Positions 19,959 through 28,862 of a stretch of DNA of 64,000 nucleotides are shown piece after piece (position 1 is the first letter of the stretch; every line of letters starts with the position of its first letter). The notes under the pieces were generated by a model that saw only the letters and a list, made by a program, of their open reading frames with translations, did not search any database and had not been told where the DNA came from. This DNA is from Acinetobacter gyllenbergii CIP 110306 = MTCC 11365. GTDB taxonomy: Bacteria; Pseudomonadota; Gammaproteobacteria; Pseudomonadales; Moraxellaceae. Made by a program: the position numbers and the translations under genes. Where the stretch lies: the NCBI RefSeq assembly GCF_000413855.1, contig NZ_ATGG01000007.1, positions 62,001 through 126,000 of the forward strand, read 5' to 3'.

Positions 19959-20957
19959 ATGAGTGAAATGATGCAACCGGTTGATGTGGTGATTGCTTGG
20001 GTGGATGGCAATGATCCGAAGTTAAAACAGAAGCGCATGCAGTATCAGGGCAAAACACAAGCTTCTGATGCCGTCAGTGATACCCGTTTTGCCAGCAACC
20101 ATGAAATTTATTATAACGTTGCATCTATTTTAAAATATGTGCCATTTTGTCGACATATCTATATTGTGACAGATGGTCAGCAACCGCAATGGATTGATGA
20201 CTTTGTGACGGATGGGATTTGTGAAGCAGGCAAGATTCGCATTGTTGATCATCGTGAAATCTTTGCGGGTTATGAGCAATATCTTCCAACTTTCAATACC
20301 CGTTCGATTGAAACCATGCTCTGGAATATTCAGGGCGTATCTGACTACTTTTTCTATTTGAATGATGATTTCTTTTTTAACGCGCCAGCGCAATTAGAAG
20401 ATATTCTTATTGATCAGAAAATGGTGATTTACGGGCATTGGGAATGCAGTTTTGTGCTCAAGGCCAAGCTTTGGTACCGTCAGCTTTTAAATCAATATTT
20501 TGCCAAACCCATTCAACCCAAACATATGATTGCACAAATGTTAGGTGCAGATATGCTGGGATTTAAAAAGTTCTTTGAAATTCATCATTATCCACATATG
20601 GTCGATCGCAAGATTTTGCGTGATTATTTACTCGCGCACCCAGCATTTCTGCAAAAACAGATTCAGTATAAGTTCCGCAGTGTAGAACAAATCAATCCGA
20701 TTTCATTGATGAATCATTTAAAAATTCAGCAGAATCAAGCTGTGTTGAAACCTGATCTTGATCTTGCTTATTTGAAAAATGAAAGCAGTTTAAGCAGTTT
20801 CTTACAAAACTTGGGCAACGAACAGATTAAATATGGGTGTATGCAAAGTCTGGATCAATTGAGTGACACTGCAGCAAAGCAAATTTATGCAGCTTTAAAT
20901 CATAAGTTGGCAGGTTATATACCCAAAGTTTTATTGGCTGAAACAGCCAAAGGATAA
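19959..20957 (+). CDS. Stealth-family sugar phosphotransferase
   Basis: Stealth proteins transfer hexose-1-phosphate from a nucleotide sugar, making phosphodiester-linked sugars in capsules and core oligosaccharides. The 332-aa protein has the family hallmarks in order. CR1 is DVVIAWVDGNDP at residues 8-19. CR2 contains NHEIYYNVASILKYVPF and IYIVTDGQQPQW, then RSIETMLWNI and YFFYLNDDFFF. A His-rich region follows. The frame begins at TTG 19956, but the ATG at 19959 with AAGAG upstream is preferred. The next gene begins immediately after the stop, so the two are coupled. Confidence 0.85.
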   Translation: MSEMMQPVDVVIAWVDGNDPKLKQKRMQYQGKTQASDAVSDTRFASNHEIYYNVASILKYVPFCRHIYIVTDGQQPQWIDDFVTDGICEAGKIRIVDHREIFAGYEQYLPTFNTRSIETMLWNIQGVSDYFFYLNDDFFFNAPAQLEDILIDQKMVIYGHWECSFVLKAKLWYRQLLNQYFAKPIQPKHMIAQMLGADMLGFKKFFEIHHYPHMVDRKILRDYLLAHPAFLQKQIQYKFRSVEQINPISLMNHLKIQQNQAVLKPDLDLAYLKNESSLSSFLQNLGNEQIKYGCMQSLDQLSDTAAKQIYAALNHKLAGYIPKVLLAETAKG

Positions 20958-21719
20958 ATGATGAAAGTTGAAACGTATCTGATCAACCTTGATGGGAGTG
21001 ATCAACGCTTAGCCAGTGCAACAGCGCAATTACAGCAAGAAGGTTGGCCATTTACCCGTTTTTCAGCCTACGATGGTCGTGGTAAAGCGCTATCTGAGTT
21101 TAAACAGTACGATGATGCTGAGGCACAGCGAATTTTAGGGCGTAGCCTGATTAATTCAGAGCTGGGATGCTATTTGAGTCATTATGGTTGTGCTGAAAAA
21201 TTTCTGCAAACCGATGCCGATTATTTGGTGGTTTTAGAAGATGATATTCAGGTTCTACCCAATTTTAAGCAAAATCTTGATTCACTTCTCAAGTATCTAG
21301 ATCAGCATAAAGAGCTAGATTGGTACGTGGTGAATATGGCGGCTAAAAAGAAAAAGCTCGCTAAAGATATTGTGCAGATGGATGGTTTTAACCTGTGGCA
21401 TGCCTACTATTTTCCGATTCGTGGGGTGGGGTTGCTGTGGTCTCGTAAAGGGGCTGAAGAATTTGTAAAACTTGGCAAACAAATACATGTGCCTGTTGAT
21501 CTCTTTTTCCAAGGTTGGCTGAGTAAAAATGGGAAAGGCTTAGGCGTTTGGCAGCCTTTTGTGAAACCTGCAGGCTTGGATAGTGATATTTTAGGTACGG
21601 TTGCGACACAGGGCATTCAGCGTAAAGATTTAGAAAAACGCGATTCCTCTCATGGATTAAAGAAGCAGAAAAGGATGTGGCGTGATCGCTATTATGCTTT
21701 TAAGCATCTTTTCTTCTAA
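20958..21719 (+). CDS. GT25-family LPS glycosyltransferase
   Basis: The 253-aa protein begins with the GT25 strand TYLINLDGSDQRLASATAQL, followed by FSAYDG, then INSELGCYLSHYGCAEKFL and VVLEDDIQVLPNF. This is the pattern of LgtB/LgtE/LpsA-type enzymes that add galactose or glucose to lipooligosaccharide. The ATG follows the stop of the Stealth gene directly. The second of two adjacent ATGs (20961) is better placed relative to AAAGGA and may be the true start. Confidence 0.82.
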   Translation: MMKVETYLINLDGSDQRLASATAQLQQEGWPFTRFSAYDGRGKALSEFKQYDDAEAQRILGRSLINSELGCYLSHYGCAEKFLQTDADYLVVLEDDIQVLPNFKQNLDSLLKYLDQHKELDWYVVNMAAKKKKLAKDIVQMDGFNLWHAYYFPIRGVGLLWSRKGAEEFVKLGKQIHVPVDLFFQGWLSKNGKGLGVWQPFVKPAGLDSDILGTVATQGIQRKDLEKRDSSHGLKKQKRMWRDRYYAFKHLFF

Positions 21720-21792
21720 TACGAATAGTTTATGCAAATGCCTGTCGTGAAATGAAATGCACACGTGTTTTGGTTTTTAGCTGAGTTTCCTT

Positions 21793-22704
21793 ATGAAGAT
21801 ATTTAAAAAAATATTCTATCTCTTAAAGTTTTATACGATGTATTCGAATAAACAGAGAGGGTTAAACGACGCGATGGATAACGAGGCGGATTTGATTGTG
21901 CTCAATCCGATTGTGCAGGATGCCGTAATTCCTAAAAAAATCTGGATGTATTGGGAAGGTTCACTTTCAGGCTTTGTCGAAAAATGTGTTGAGCAAGTAA
22001 AAAAGACCAATCCGGATTATGAGGTTTATTTTCTCACGCCAGATACAGTGAAAAACTTTAGTGATATTGATTTTGATCGTTTCCCAAAAGCAACACCACA
22101 ACAAAAGGCCGATTTGCTCCGTTTTGAGTTGATTTATCAGCATGGAGGAATTTGGTTGGATGCAAGCATCCTGGTTTATGAAAGCTTAGACTGGATTCAG
22201 GAACTGATTGCGAAGAATCATACCAACAGCTTTGCCTATTACCGTGCCAAGAATACAACACTCAAAAAATTTCCCGTCTTAGAGAATTGGTTACTGGCCA
22301 GTGTAGAGAAAAATATCTTCTTTAAATATTGGTTTGATGAATTGGCCCAAGCGATTGAAATGACGCCTAAAGCGTATTTACAGCAGCTTAAGGAAACCGA
22401 GCCAGACTATCAAGATTTGTTTCAACAGATTGGTCGATTAGAATATTTAGTCGCTTACGTGGCTTGTCAGAAGGTGATGCGTCGTCATTTGCCAAGTATG
22501 AGCTTAATTAACTGTGACAAAAATGCCCTGTTTTTCCAAGTGAAACATCAATGGGTGAAAGAAAAAGTGCTAATTGATATGGCAATCAATTACCCGCCTC
22601 AGCAAATGCCAAAGCTAATTAAGCTTGCAGGAAAGGAAAGGAAAACCCTGAGTCATTATTATGAAAAAGGCATGTATCTAGAAGGTTCATTACTCGATAT
22701 CTAA
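21793..22704 (+). CDS. Capsular polysaccharide synthesis-type glycosyltransferase (Caps_synth)
   Basis: The 303-aa protein has VIPKKIWMYWEGS near residue 50 and QQKADLLRFELIYQHGGIWLDASI near residues 104-127. These are the two hallmarks of the Caps_synth/GT32-like group, in which WLDASI replaces the classical D-x-D. It is the third gene of a plus-strand block (Stealth, GT25, this one), 73 bp after the GT25 gene. It ends 18 bp before a convergent gene. The transferred sugar is unknown. Confidence 0.75.
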   Translation: MKIFKKIFYLLKFYTMYSNKQRGLNDAMDNEADLIVLNPIVQDAVIPKKIWMYWEGSLSGFVEKCVEQVKKTNPDYEVYFLTPDTVKNFSDIDFDRFPKATPQQKADLLRFELIYQHGGIWLDASILVYESLDWIQELIAKNHTNSFAYYRAKNTTLKKFPVLENWLLASVEKNIFFKYWFDELAQAIEMTPKAYLQQLKETEPDYQDLFQQIGRLEYLVAYVACQKVMRRHLPSMSLINCDKNALFFQVKHQWVKEKVLIDMAINYPPQQMPKLIKLAGKERKTLSHYYEKGMYLEGSLLDI

Positions 22705-22722
22705 AACAAGAGCTTTCAGGGT

Positions 22723-23619
22723 TTAAAGCAAGGTGCTCGGGTCAATCTTCTCAAATGCTTGTACAGCACTGCTTGGAGACAGGTTAAAAACTTTAATCTC
22801 TTTTTCTTTAAATAGCGTTGCCGCGACATCAAAGGCTTGAAATACGTCATCGACATGATGATTTAAGGTGGTCGGTTGCTGTCCGCCAATACTTTCATAA
22901 AAACGTGGTTGAGAAAAATTATTCATGTCTAAACCCGCGATATAAATTTCTTTATACCCCAGTGTATAGAGAATCTGAAGGGCTACATAAGCCACGGTAA
23001 AGTAGTCAAAAGTCCCTTTATAGATATCAAGTGAAAAACCCATGCCTTTGTGAATAAAGAAGTCAGTTTCATTTTGATCAAAGTGTCTAGCATGGTCTAA
23101 AAAGGTTTCGACTTGACCGTCAGTAATCGTTTCAATAGTTTTGATTTGGCAATGAAGATCTTCAATCCGAACATGTCTTAAAATCAGGTCTAGGCAACGA
23201 GGTGTGGTGTAAAACGTGCAATCGCTATTCAAGACTTTTTGAACTAGGTCGAAACGATTATTCACAAAGTTATGGTCAATAATGACATAACTGGAAAATG
23301 GAATTGAATCAAATGCGATAGCACCATTTACACCGATATAATCTTGATCGCTTTGATGCAGAATTTCAGGATTTAGTTGTTGAATCGAAGGGCCTGTTGC
23401 GACCAGCGTGCATTTTTTATGCGAAACTTGTGGGGGAATGAGATTATTAGAAACCAGTTTTTTCTTAAAATAAATTTTCTCAATACGATTCTGTGAGTCG
23501 CGTTCAACACTATAAAGTGGCCAATAGCGACGGTTGTGTTTTGCTACTTTAGGGAAGAAAAGTTTATAAATCAATTTATAAATACTTCTAGAAATACGAC
23601 CTGAAAAGAAGTGAACCAT
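22723..23619 (-). CDS. Putative sugar transferase of uncertain family, outer-core locus
   Basis: The 298-aa protein has a basic N-terminus without signal peptide. CTLVATGPSIQQL near residue 71 and DYIGVNGAIAF about 20 residues later resemble the nucleotide-binding loop of GT42 sialyltransferases and DUF115-type motility glycosyltransferases. GYKEIYIAGLDMNNF near residue 240 fits the same fold. I cannot place it firmly in either family. It lies 78 bp downstream of a GT8-like gene on the same strand. If it is GT42-like the donor could be a CMP-linked acidic sugar, but no CMP-sugar genes are in the window. Confidence 0.5.
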   Translation of the reverse strand: MVHFFSGRISRSIYKLIYKLFFPKVAKHNRRYWPLYSVERDSQNRIEKIYFKKKLVSNNLIPPQVSHKKCTLVATGPSIQQLNPEILHQSDQDYIGVNGAIAFDSIPFSSYVIIDHNFVNNRFDLVQKVLNSDCTFYTTPRCLDLILRHVRIEDLHCQIKTIETITDGQVETFLDHARHFDQNETDFFIHKGMGFSLDIYKGTFDYFTVAYVALQILYTLGYKEIYIAGLDMNNFSQPRFYESIGGQQPTTLNHHVDDVFQAFDVAATLFKEKEIKVFNLSPSSAVQAFEKIDPSTLL

Positions 23620-23697
23620 TTAAAAACTCATTTATAAAATCATCAAGAGTAATGAAACTAGATAGCGGATTAGAGCTGATCTAGTTTCAATTATATT

Positions 23698-24600
23698 TTA
23701 GTCATCTAAAGAAAAACTTTTCTTTTTCAACTTGGTTTTTAGGTTGTGAAGGGAGCGTGCAAACCAATTTTTATCTTCTGGGCGTGTCACTTTATTGCCA
23801 CGATAATGTATTTGGGATGCTTTAGAGAAATCACCAAATGGCTCAATACGATAGTTCTCTGGATGATAACCGGCGGCAATCGCCTCTTGATAATATTGAT
23901 CAAATAGTTCCGTCAAATCCTCACGTGGATGCGGCATAATTTTACCATCAAACCAATGTTTCTGACCTGCAGCCTCTAGGCGTGGTAATGAATACTTGTG
24001 GCTAAACTGGGTACCCATATCTGAATAATGCAGGATTTTGATTTGATCAACAGCTAAATCTTCACCATCAATATTATTGTAGGAGTCTTGATAAGATTGA
24101 ACTAATTTGGGTTTGTCTTTTAAAAGCCGCATCAGCTTTTTATGGCTTTCAGGATCAGCTTGAATCTCTTTTAATGGGGGAAGATATGCTTTGGCTTTCT
24201 CACAATCCCAAACACAAGTACAGAGTCTGGCTGAGTTCTTTCCGCCTTTGGCAATCACCATTGCATCATCTTTTTTAGGGTGCGCCCACAATTCTGCAAT
24301 ATCGCAGAGTACGACGACATCAGCATCCATATAAATGGCACGACCTTCAAAATTACATGATTCTGGAATTGCCCATCTAAAACCTGAAAAAGGGGTTGCC
24401 CAGTGTGCTGTATGCCAACCTTCACCAGTTTGCTGATTGGTATACCATGGACTATTCGGATCGTGACTAAGCTGCATCCATATAATTTCAACTGGATGAT
24501 TGGTATGCTTGCGGACACTATAGTCCAGAACCATCATTTGTTCTAAGTCACAGTTGTTCGGATCGCAACCAACAAAAATTTTAATTGTGGAGTTAGACAT
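23698..24600 (-). CDS. GT8-like glycosyltransferase, outer-core locus
   Basis: The 300-aa protein opens with IKIFVGCDPNN, then FSGFRWAIPESCNFEGRAIYMDADVVVLCDIAELW at about residues 72-106. The D-A-D triplet gives the metal-binding D-x-D motif of GT8-like transferases. The C-terminus is strongly basic, which suits attachment to the inner membrane surface. It is the first gene of a two-gene minus-strand block and has a long AT-rich gap upstream. Confidence 0.75.
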   Translation of the reverse strand: MSNSTIKIFVGCDPNNCDLEQMMVLDYSVRKHTNHPVEIIWMQLSHDPNSPWYTNQQTGEGWHTAHWATPFSGFRWAIPESCNFEGRAIYMDADVVVLCDIAELWAHPKKDDAMVIAKGGKNSARLCTCVWDCEKAKAYLPPLKEIQADPESHKKLMRLLKDKPKLVQSYQDSYNNIDGEDLAVDQIKILHYSDMGTQFSHKYSLPRLEAAGQKHWFDGKIMPHPREDLTELFDQYYQEAIAAGYHPENYRIEPFGDFSKASQIHYRGNKVTRPEDKNWFARSLHNLKTKLKKKSFSLDD

Positions 24601-25313
24601 TCCTAGCTTCCATTTTTTAAGGCTTTGCCTTCGATTATAACTAAAAAGCGCGGTTATTTTTGAAATATTTCTCTAATTTTTGATTGTGTTATAAAGTTTT
24701 TGTGTGAGCTAATGTAATGATAATAAATATATTTTATATGGGAGTTAAAGTGCTATTTAGATGTTGTCCCTATAGTTTATAGATTTTGATTTATAACGGC
24801 CATTTTGTTGTCATTCTATTTTTAAAGAGGAAAAAACTTTAAAATATTAAAAATAATTAATGATTTGAGCTGGATAGATATTTTATTTGAATAAAGGCGA
24901 TGTTTATCAATGGTTTTTAATCTAACTTGATGGGGTTTTGATAAAAGTTTGAGCCTGTGTTTTTAGTTGCAAGATTATGTTTTGCTGTGTATGAATTGTA
25001 AAAGGGATATATTTAAAAAATGCAAATTAATCAATTGCTGTAAAAGCAGAAGTATTTGATTTAAATTAATATTGGTCTTTAGAAAAACACATCTAACTTA
25101 CCATAACAAACTGATGCAAAGGCACGCTTGTTGCAAGTCATATTGAATGAATATGTCCTCAATTAATGTTCTATTTGAAGCGTAGATCACTCATTTCATT
25201 GGCTTATAAAGATCGTAAGCTTAGGTAATCGAAATAATGTACATCATTATGAAAAAACAGTATCCTTATGGCCTGTAGGCATGTCGCCTAATTTTTATGA
25301 ATTTTCCATCAGT
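24601..25313. other. About 700-bp AT-rich gap inside the outer-core locus
   Basis: This is the longest noncoding stretch of the window and visibly poorer in G and C than its surroundings. It separates divergent blocks and must hold both promoters. I see no open frame above about 60 codons and no insertion sequence ends. A 6-bp inverted repeat (25234-25239 with 25245-25250) lies about 65 bp before the GT25 gene. The length suggests leftover sequence from gene replacement at this variable locus. Confidence 0.5.
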
Positions 25314-26090
25314 ATGAAAAAGTTTGTTATAAGCCTTTCAAGCGCTACAGAGCGCCGTAGTCATATTTCATCTCAATTTGAGGGGCAGGGAATAGCGTTT
25401 AATTTTTTTGATGCAGTGACCCCTGATATTGCAGCTCGTGATGCTCAGGTGATGAAATTAAGTATACATGAGAGTTATATTGCAAAAGGCGAGCTCGCAT
25501 GTTTTATGAGTCATGTTCATCTATGGCAAAAAATCGTAGATGAAAATATTCCTCATATGGCAATTTTTGAAGATGACATTCATCTAGGGGAAAAAGCAGA
25601 TCTTTTTTTGAATCATTCTGATTGGATTGAAAACGATTGGCATTTGGTCAAATTAGAGGCTTTTACACCCAAAGTGATCTTAGGCTCTAAATGTAAAGAC
25701 TTTCCTGATGTTGGCAGAGCAATTTATAAATTACCTGGCAAAAACTTGGGTACAGCGGGTTATATTTTGTCTTTACAAGGGGCAAAATTTTTACTAAATG
25801 AAATTAAAAAAATTGATTACATTATTCCCTTAGATAATTTCATGTTTGAATATGTTGTTAAAAATCATGGGTTTGAAATGTATCAAATGCAACCTGCATT
25901 GTGTATTCAAGATACGATTCTTCATTACCGTTCAAGTAGCGTACAGCTTAGAAGTCAGTTAACGTCTGAACGAAAGAAAAGAATGAGAGCCAATAAAGTT
26001 GGTGGTTTGCAAAAAGCATTGGTTGAAATAGCTCGAATTGCAGCACAGTTAAAAATTATCTTTTTTGCGTGTCGAGTAACTTATAAGTGA
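25314..26090 (+). CDS. GT25-family glycosyltransferase, first of a tandem pair
   Basis: The protein begins KKFVISLSSATERRSHISSQF and continues FNFFDAVTP, KGELACFMSHVHLWQ and MAIFEDDIHLGEKA, the standard GT25 order. GTAGYILSLQGAKFLL further on is also typical. An ATG at 25281 is in frame, but family alignments normally begin at the residue encoded at 25314 (258 aa). Neither start has a strong ribosome site. The next gene starts at a GTG overlapping this stop codon by four bases. The pair probably arose by duplication. Confidence 0.8.
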   Translation: MKKFVISLSSATERRSHISSQFEGQGIAFNFFDAVTPDIAARDAQVMKLSIHESYIAKGELACFMSHVHLWQKIVDENIPHMAIFEDDIHLGEKADLFLNHSDWIENDWHLVKLEAFTPKVILGSKCKDFPDVGRAIYKLPGKNLGTAGYILSLQGAKFLLNEIKKIDYIIPLDNFMFEYVVKNHGFEMYQMQPALCIQDTILHYRSSSVQLRSQLTSERKKRMRANKVGGLQKALVEIARIAAQLKIIFFACRVTYK

Positions 26091-26851
26091 GAAGTTTTGT
26101 TATTAGTCTAAAATCTGCAGTTGATCGTAGATTACATATACAGGAACAATTTGCTTGTAAGGATATCCCTTTTCAATTTTTTGATGCGATTGAACCGCAA
26201 GAGATTGATGAGCTTGCTCAAAAGTATTCAATTTCTATTCTTGACAGTGGTCTAAGTAAAGGCGAGTTAGGATGTCTATTTAGTCATGTATTGCTTTGGA
26301 AGAAAGCAATTGATGAACAGATGGACTATATTGCAGTGTTTGAAGATGATATCTATTTGGGTGAGCGTGCCAATGACTTTCTAGTGAATAGTCAATGGAT
26401 TAAGGGTAGATGGGAAATTTTAAAACTCGAAAAAAATTCTAAATTTAATTATCTATCAATTAATAATAAAGTGACAGTAGAGCATGGTCGGGTAATCTCA
26501 AAATTATTAAATGCTAATTTTGGTACGGCCGGATATATTCTTTCCAATAAAGCAGCTAAAAGTTTATTTAACTATGTAAAAGCATTAGCGTCAGTTGATC
26601 ATATTGACCAAATAATGTTTAAAAAATATTTACAGGATGGAGAATATTCTGTTTATCAAATGAACCCCGCTCTCTGTATTCAGGAATACTTGTTATATCC
26701 AGAAACTAAAAAGTTCAAATCGAGTTTATCGTGGCGAAATACAGAGAAAGTCAAAGAAAAAAATCTGCTGCAGAAGGTGAAGAGAGAGCTTATACGAGCA
26801 TTCTTGCAACTTTATCGACTTCCATTCAAAGTTAAAATAAAATTTAAATAG
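26087..26851 (+). CDS. GT25-family glycosyltransferase, second of a tandem pair
   Basis: It starts with GTG in the overlap GTGA with the preceding gene, so translation is coupled. RSFVISLKSAVDRRLHIQEQF, FQFFDAIEP, KGELGCLFSHVLLWKKA and IAVFEDDIYLGERA match its neighbour motif for motif. The last 60 residues differ and are basic. The two probably add different sugars. Base composition is very AT-rich, as in the whole 25.3-28.8 kb block. Confidence 0.8.
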   Translation: MRSFVISLKSAVDRRLHIQEQFACKDIPFQFFDAIEPQEIDELAQKYSISILDSGLSKGELGCLFSHVLLWKKAIDEQMDYIAVFEDDIYLGERANDFLVNSQWIKGRWEILKLEKNSKFNYLSINNKVTVEHGRVISKLLNANFGTAGYILSNKAAKSLFNYVKALASVDHIDQIMFKKYLQDGEYSVYQMNPALCIQEYLLYPETKKFKSSLSWRNTEKVKEKNLLQKVKRELIRAFLQLYRLPFKVKIKFK

Positions 26852-26888
26852 TCTTAAATGTTTTATGCATTTGACTGATGAGGTACCA

Positions 26889-27668
26889 ATGGAACTTCCA
26901 ACGATTCATGCGCTGTGGATTGGCAAAACCTTAGGCCAGATTTCTAGTTGTTGCCTGAGATCATTTGTGATGCGTGGGCATAAGGTTTTGTTACATGCTT
27001 ATGACACAATTACTGATGTACCAGAAGGTGTAGAGTGTGTTGATGCAAATCTAATTATTCCAGCAGACAAAATTTTTAAACATAATCAAACAGGAAGTTA
27101 TGCACTTTTTTCTGATGTGTTTAGATATGAGTTATTAAAAAAAGTTTCTGGAATATATGTTGATTGTGATGTTTATTGTTTAAAGCCTATTGAGATTCCT
27201 GAGTCTCAATATTTATTGGGCTTTGAAAGTGATCATAAGATCAATGGTGCAGTATTAGCAATGCCTCAGGATAGTAACTTGTTAGCCGCTTTATTGGATG
27301 CTGCTTATAACCCATTTTTTGTACCTCCATGGTATAAAAAATCTCGTCAAAAACGCTTAAAACTCAAAAAAATGTTAGGTATAGGTCAGCATATCGCAGA
27401 TATGCCATGGGGCGTTATAGGCCCTGATGCGATTACTCATTTTGTAAAGACACAAAACTTAGTTGAATTTATCCAGCCTATAGATGTGTTCTATCCCGTA
27501 CATTATCAATGTATTGGTCAATTGACTGATTCAGGCTTAAGTATTGAAGATATTACGAGTACGAGAACGCTTGGTATACATTTGTATAATGAGATGCTGA
27601 GAAATTTAGATTTGGATAAAATTGCTCCAAACAGTATTTTGGCCAAAATGTTTAGAAATGAAATTTAA
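26889..27668 (+). CDS. GT32-type glycosyltransferase (DXD sugar-binding)
   Basis: The protein has IHALWIGKTLGQISSCCLRSF near the N-terminus and SDVFRYELLKKVSGIYVDCDVYCLKPI around residues 73-99. This is the classic Gly_transf_sug pattern with D-C-D as the metal-binding D-x-D. The frame is open from an ATG at 26865, but the ATG at 26889 has an AGG six bases upstream (259 aa). It lies 37 bp after the GT25 pair in the same operon. The sugar specificity cannot be read from sequence. Confidence 0.78.
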   Translation: MELPTIHALWIGKTLGQISSCCLRSFVMRGHKVLLHAYDTITDVPEGVECVDANLIIPADKIFKHNQTGSYALFSDVFRYELLKKVSGIYVDCDVYCLKPIEIPESQYLLGFESDHKINGAVLAMPQDSNLLAALLDAAYNPFFVPPWYKKSRQKRLKLKKMLGIGQHIADMPWGVIGPDAITHFVKTQNLVEFIQPIDVFYPVHYQCIGQLTDSGLSIEDITSTRTLGIHLYNEMLRNLDLDKIAPNSILAKMFRNEI

Positions 27669-27688
27669 ATGCAGAGTAAAAATTTAAC

Positions 27689-28840
27689 ATGAGTGTCGAA
27701 AAGAAAAAAATCAAAATTGGCCTAATTATTGATGAGTTTTTTGGTGCAGTTGGTACTGCTTATGGCGGATATGGTTTTTTAGCTAGACGGCATATTGCAA
27801 AATATCTTCCGAATGAGGATTTTCAGGTAGATGTTTTGCTTGGACGAGGAAAGCGCAGGTTTTTTGCTGAGTCGTATCCAGTAGATGATGTGAATGTTTA
27901 CCGTTTACCTCGCAGCAAGTGGTTTGCAAAACAATGGTTAAAAAAACAAGATTACGATCTCTATTTAAGCATTGAACTCACATATGGTTATGTTTTAAAA
28001 CATGAACCAAATCCGAACAAGAAGTTAATTCTATGGGTTCAAGACCCAAGACCTCACTATGAGTGGGATGAAATTAATACCGTAAAGCTATTCCCAGAAA
28101 CCTCATATTATAATCAAAAAATATATGACTTGGTCCATGAATGGTATAAACAAGACCGAGTTAAGTTTATATCTCAAGGATATTTTTTAAATCAAAAAGC
28201 GAAAGATTTATATCAATTGAATGATGATGTTGATATCCAGTATCTACCAAATCCAATTGATATCGATGAAAGTTTTCATTTTGATACGCACCAGAAAAAA
28301 AATATGATTATTTTTTTAGGTCGAATTGAGTCGGTAAAACGAGGTTGGTTGTTTTGTGAAATTGCTAAAAAAATGCCCGAGTATGAGTTTTTTGTATTAG
28401 GTCAAACTTTTAGAGAAGATGAAAAAAACTCTGAAATCATGAAGGATTATTATGCAATTGAGAATTTGCATTTTGCTGGTCATGTTGATGGGGCAGAAAA
28501 AGAGCAATATTTGAAAGATGCTAAAATATTGGTGAATACTTCCATTCATGAGGCACTTCCGATCTCATTTCTAGAGGCCTTGTCTTTCGGTACATTGCTT
28601 GTAAGTAATCGTAATCCAGAAGCGTTGACTGAGAAGTTTGGTATTCATGTTGGGGATGTTCTTGGAGATGGTTTTGATAAAGTTGACCTTTTTGTCAATG
28701 CAATTAGAAGCCTAATGCTTGATGATGAAAAGTGTCAGAAATTAGGCCAACAAGCGATTCAATATATTAAAGATAGACATAGTGTTGAAGACTTTCAGGA
28801 AAATATGCGGACCACAGTGCTACGTACCTTAAACAAGTGA
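27689..28840 (+). CDS. GT4-family glycosyltransferase
   Basis: The 383-aa protein has two Rossmann-like halves. The N-terminal half has KIGLIIDEFFGAVGTAYGG. The C-terminal half has MIIFLGRIESVKRGWLF near residues 207-223, FAGHVDGAEKEQYL, and SIHEALPISFLEALSFGTLLVSNR, the GT4 E-x7-E motif near residues 290-310. It is the last gene of the AT-rich four-gene operon, starting 20 bp after the GT32 gene. It is likely cytoplasmic, acting on the growing core on the inner face of the membrane. Confidence 0.85.
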   Translation: MSVEKKKIKIGLIIDEFFGAVGTAYGGYGFLARRHIAKYLPNEDFQVDVLLGRGKRRFFAESYPVDDVNVYRLPRSKWFAKQWLKKQDYDLYLSIELTYGYVLKHEPNPNKKLILWVQDPRPHYEWDEINTVKLFPETSYYNQKIYDLVHEWYKQDRVKFISQGYFLNQKAKDLYQLNDDVDIQYLPNPIDIDESFHFDTHQKKNMIIFLGRIESVKRGWLFCEIAKKMPEYEFFVLGQTFREDEKNSEIMKDYYAIENLHFAGHVDGAEKEQYLKDAKILVNTSIHEALPISFLEALSFGTLLVSNRNPEALTEKFGIHVGDVLGDGFDKVDLFVNAIRSLMLDDEKCQKLGQQAIQYIKDRHSVEDFQENMRTTVLRTLNK

Positions 28841-28862
28841 TTAGAGCGCGTCTGTGCGTGGT

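Noticed and set aside
15635..28840. Capsule (K) locus
   Set aside because: There is no wza/wzb/wzc, wzx or wzy and no initiating transferase, and the position between ilvE and aspS is that of the outer-core locus.
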